DNA from: SAR202 cluster bacterium bin22
GTDB lineage: Bacteria; Chloroflexota; Dehalococcoidia; Lucifugimonadales; UBA3495
Direction: 5' to 3'
Assembly: GCA_002238505.1 (NCBI GenBank)
Contig: MPMM01000003.1
Span: forward strand, 1-64,000
DNA: 64,000 nucleotides
Of this stretch, positions 61,344 through 64,000 are shown in pieces; the stretch's first letter is position 1, and each line of letters starts with the position of its first letter. Under the pieces are notes generated by a model. The model was not told the DNA's origin. It did no database searches and was given only the letters and a program-made list of their open reading frames with translations. The translations under genes were made by a program, and so were the position numbers.

Positions 61344-61901
61344 GTGAGCAAACGGATCTGGATCATACTGTTAACCGGCTTGCCGCTCCTGGCCTTTCTT
61401 GGAATCCTGGTGTGGGCTTCGTTGCAAACCGGGGGCCGCGCCGGCGGCCTGGGAGTAAATACCGAGTTCGGTGTGGCTGAGGTTGAGAAGGAACCTGCCA
61501 AGGATTTCGCGCTGGACATTCAGGACAACGAGGCCCTCGCCCTTTCAGAGCTGAAAGGCAAGGTTGTGATGGTAGATTTCTGGGCGTCGTGGTGCGCCCC
61601 CTGCCGCCAGGAAGCAACCGTGTTGGAAGAAACCTACCAGCAATACGCAGGCATGGATGTTGAATTTGTCGGCGTCAACATCTGGGATCTGCCCGACAAC
61701 GCCGCCGCATACCTGGTGGATTTTGGAATCACTTATCCCAACGGGGTTGATGGCGAGGGGGTGATCGCAATTGATTACGGGGTCAAGGGGATTCCGGAAA
61801 AGTTCTTCATTGACCGCGACGGCAACGTGCGCCAGAAGTTTGTCGGGCCCATCAGACCAGAGAAGCTGAGGGAAACCCTGGACGAATTGCTGGCGGAGTA
61901 G
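61344..61901 (+). CDS. TlpA/CcmG-type thiol:disulfide oxidoreductase
   Basis: 185 residues from GTG 61344, six bases after the preceding stop. A membrane anchor (WIILLTGLPLLAFLGILVWA) precedes a thioredoxin fold with VVMVDFWASWCAPCRQEATV (Cys84, Cys87) and GIPEKFFIDRDGNVRQKFVG with the cis-Pro and family Glu. It reduces the CxxCH thiols of apocytochromes outside the membrane before haem attachment. Confidence 0.93.
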   Translation: MSKRIWIILLTGLPLLAFLGILVWASLQTGGRAGGLGVNTEFGVAEVEKEPAKDFALDIQDNEALALSELKGKVVMVDFWASWCAPCRQEATVLEETYQQYAGMDVEFVGVNIWDLPDNAAAYLVDFGITYPNGVDGEGVIAIDYGVKGIPEKFFIDRDGNVRQKFVGPIRPEKLRETLDELLAE

Positions 61902-62011
61902 ATGCCGCCTTGCTGTTTCAGTTTGGAACACTGGTGTATAAGATTGGCGTATCTTTGGCTACAAGACCCGGATTGTTGCCGGTTTAACGTCGCAGAGGAC
62001 GGAGGGGGCAG

Positions 62012-63016
62012 ATGACTCAGGAAACAAGCGTGGCGCTGGCAATGGACTGGGGTGGTACCTGGTGCCGCATTGCGGTGGTCGGTCGTGATGGCCGGATTTT
62101 GTGGCAGTCGCGGGTGCGCAACGCGGCCGGCGCGGATAAGGACAAGCTGCTGGCTGACGCGGAGGACCTGATTCAACAGGCCCGCACCTGGTGCGGCGCA
62201 GGCCGAAAAATTGCCGGCCTGGGAATCGCCGCTGCCGGTCCGGTGGACGCAGACACAGGGACATTACAGGAGCCCCCGAACCTGCCTGCGCTTAACGGAA
62301 TTTCGCTTAAGGCTGCCTGGGAATCCCGTCTTAATGTGCCGGTTAACGTGGGCAATGATGCCAATATGGCCGCGTTGGGAGAATACGCTTACGGTGCAGG
62401 CCTGGAGGCGCGACAATTCCGGGCAGATGCCAACAGTCTTGTGTACGTCACTGTCAGCACCGGCATTGGCGGAGGCGTAATTGACCGAGGGAGGCTGATG
62501 CTGGGGGCACGCGGACTGGCCGCAGAAGTGGGCCACATGGTTATTGACCGTAGCCCCGACGCTCCAACCTGCCAGTGCGGCAACAGCGGATGCCTGGAGG
62601 CGCTGGCGTCCGGCACCTCGATCGCGAAAATCGCCCGACGGAGACTTGCCGATCCCGGTACCAATGGGGGCGTCCTGTCCGAACTGGAGCCAGGTCTGGT
62701 CACCGCAGAAAGGGTCTTGGATGCGGCCGGCGAGGGAGACTCCCTGTCGTGGAGCATCCTCGAGGATGTCATTGACGCTCTTTCCACGGGACTGACCAAT
62801 CTTCTTCACCTGTATAACCCGGACCTGATTGTAATGGGAGGTGGCGTGACCTTTGGCATGGTACGCATGGGCTTGCTGCCCAGGCTGTACGTCCAGATGC
62901 AGCAGCGGGCAATGACTGAGGGCCACCGCAGCTTCCACTTGATTCCAAGCCGGTTGGGCGATGCCCCGGGAATGCTGGGCGCCGCCAGCCTGGTCTGGAA
63001 CTCTTCAAGCGGATAG
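62012..63016 (+). CDS. ROK family sugar kinase (glucokinase-like)
   Basis: 334 residues. The ATP motif is LAMDWGGTWCRIAVV. PVNVGNDANMAALGEYAYGA carries the catalytic Asp and the ROK signature. STGIGGGVIDRGRLMLGARG follows, and EVGHMVIDRSPDAPTCQCGN with SGCLEALASG holds the zinc His-Cys3 site. It phosphorylates glucose, N-acetylglucosamine or a related sugar. No HTH is fused, so it is an enzyme rather than a repressor. GGAGGGGGCAG precedes the ATG. Confidence 0.92.
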   Translation: MTQETSVALAMDWGGTWCRIAVVGRDGRILWQSRVRNAAGADKDKLLADAEDLIQQARTWCGAGRKIAGLGIAAAGPVDADTGTLQEPPNLPALNGISLKAAWESRLNVPVNVGNDANMAALGEYAYGAGLEARQFRADANSLVYVTVSTGIGGGVIDRGRLMLGARGLAAEVGHMVIDRSPDAPTCQCGNSGCLEALASGTSIAKIARRRLADPGTNGGVLSELEPGLVTAERVLDAAGEGDSLSWSILEDVIDALSTGLTNLLHLYNPDLIVMGGGVTFGMVRMGLLPRLYVQMQQRAMTEGHRSFHLIPSRLGDAPGMLGAASLVWNSSSG

Positions 63017-63206
63017 CGTTGCGCATGGGATAGAAAACCCGACTGATGCTTGCCTGCCGTTTGGTATTGGCAGGGAACTGCCTGGCAGATCTTCAGTAGC
63101 TATAGCCATCCAATTAATCGAACCCGCCTCGCCGGCAAATGCCAGTTTGACGGGTTCTCTCTTTGCTTGTCTGGGGAAAAGTGCAGTCTCTGCAGAGAGG
63201 ACACCT

Positions 63207-63974
63207 CTAGAATATATAGCGGCTACCCATAACGTTCAGGCGGTCTCCAGTAATGTAGCTGGATTCGTCCGAGGCAAAGAAGAGGCAGGCCTCTGCAATG
63301 TCGTGGACTGTACCCTGGCGGCGCATGGGAATGCTGGATACGTGCGCTTCGGACCCCCTGGCTACGTCCTCGAATTCTGGGTACCACTCGGGGTGCGCAC
63401 GGGTTGTGTCGGTAGAACCTGGATTGACCATGTTGGCACGGATGTTGTAGGGAGCCATTTCTGCTGCCACCGCTCGAATGAGGCCCAGCAGTCCGGTCTT
63501 GGCGGTGGTTACCAGGGCGGTTTCCGGGCGGCCGGTTACCGCCGACTGGCCACCCAGGGCAATGATACTGCCGCTGCGCCTTTCCATCATGCCCGGCAAT
63601 GCTGCCTTGATAAGGTAGAAGGCCGGGTAAAGGTTGATTTCCATTACCTGCTGCCATTCCTCATTGGAAATCTCGAGGATGGGTTTGTGTGGGCGAATCG
63701 CCACATTGCTGACCAGGATATCTACCTTGCCCAGCGCTTCGATTCCCTCTTCTACAATCCCGGCCGCCCGGTCCGGATCCGATACGTCTCCCATAGCCAG
63801 ATGGGTGTTAACTCCCAGCTCCCGGCACTCTGCGGCAACTTCATCCAGTTCCCGCTGGCTCTGGCGGGTATTTAACACCAGGTCGGCCCCCTCCCTGGCG
63901 AAAGTCAGTGCGATTTGCCGTCCGATATTTCTGCTGGCGCCGGTGATCAGGGCGGTTTTTCCCTGCAGCTTCAT
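63207..63974 (-). CDS. SDR-family protein lacking the usual catalytic Tyr
   Basis: 255 residues. TGASRNIGRQ binds the cofactor at 11-20. SNVAIRPHKPILEI replaces the canonical NNAG. At the active site it reads GGQSAVTGRPETALVTTAKT, where K-4 is Val, not Tyr, so the YxxxK motif is VxxxK. The Ser region is present (GGQS). The end RLNVMGSRYIF is usual. Some SDR branches lose the Tyr and either use another acid or are not active. GGAGG precedes the ATG. Confidence 0.87.
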   Translation of the reverse strand: MKLQGKTALITGASRNIGRQIALTFAREGADLVLNTRQSQRELDEVAAECRELGVNTHLAMGDVSDPDRAAGIVEEGIEALGKVDILVSNVAIRPHKPILEISNEEWQQVMEINLYPAFYLIKAALPGMMERRSGSIIALGGQSAVTGRPETALVTTAKTGLLGLIRAVAAEMAPYNIRANMVNPGSTDTTRAHPEWYPEFEDVARGSEAHVSSIPMRRQGTVHDIAEACLFFASDESSYITGDRLNVMGSRYIF

Positions 63975-64000
63975 AAGTCCTCCAGAGTGCCCGTCCCCAA

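Overview
The window looks like a piece of an uncultured Chloroflexota genome of the SAR202 / Dehalococcoidia type. This is an inference from gene content: three luciferase-like flavin monooxygenases, an enolase-superfamily enzyme, many small catabolic and redox enzymes (SDR, MDR, AKR, GMC, Gfo/Idh, M20, HpcH/HpaI, PEP-mutase-like), ArsM, NIPSNAP and a GrdB-like selenoprotein, all arranged as single genes or short runs with little operon structure. I ran no phylogenetic placement.

Layout. 1-1.4 kb: a frame-broken alpha/beta hydrolase tail with a long poly-C tract, a DUF4258/DUF2283 gene pair, a decayed second copy of the hydrolase tail, and a small hypothetical gene. 1.4-4.1 kb: HNH endonuclease, a phage-type helix-turn-helix protein and a partner of unknown function, embedded in dispersed repeats (123-bp MITE-like element, 10-bp iterons, palindromes). 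4.1-7.0 kb: flavin monooxygenase, REP-like palindrome array, beta-propeller lactonase, tRNA-Ser(GGA) with a near-consensus promoter. 7.7-19.4 kb: MpaB-like oxygenase, GMC oxidoreductase split by a TAA, Cys-type alpha/beta hydrolase, Gfo/Idh oxidoreductase, acyl-CoA ligase, dienelactone hydrolase, M20 amidohydrolase, second flavin monooxygenase. 19.4-21.4 kb: gene-poor and repeat-rich. 21.4-28.4 kb: SppA-like protease, acyl-CoA-dehydrogenase-type monooxygenase, MazG, DUF1461 membrane protein, FmdB zinc ribbon, CDGSH protein, 2-oxopentenoate-type hydratase, leucine dehydrogenase.

28.5-37.9 kb holds the most interesting part. A BCP-type peroxiredoxin (28549-29001) has an in-frame UGA exactly where the peroxidatic cysteine belongs. 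A GrdB/PrdB-like protein (36658-37857, minus) has an in-frame UGA at the known selenocysteine position of its family. Each UGA is followed at about 20 nt by a hairpin of the right geometry for a bacterial SECIS. Between them lie moaD-moaE (MoaD has a tail beyond its GG), a secreted dockerin protein, a PIG-L deacetylase, ArsM, a TPP enzyme half, an enolase-superfamily enzyme and NIPSNAP.

38-54.5 kb: catabolic dehydrogenases, acetyltransferase, aldolase/lyase enzymes, and a plus-strand run AKR, DUF1989, FIST, substrate-binding protein without signal peptide, SDR. 54.8-64 kb: solitary extracellular solute-binding lipoprotein, a cytochrome c maturation cluster (CcmF, CcmI-like zinc ribbon, membrane protein, TlpA/CcmG), ROK kinase and an SDR lacking the usual catalytic Tyr.

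Working together: the catabolic genes suggest oxidation of diverse organic matter through flavin, quinone and cytochrome c-linked redox steps. The selenoproteins and MoaD/MoaE suggest selenium and molybdenum use in peroxide defence and redox enzymes.
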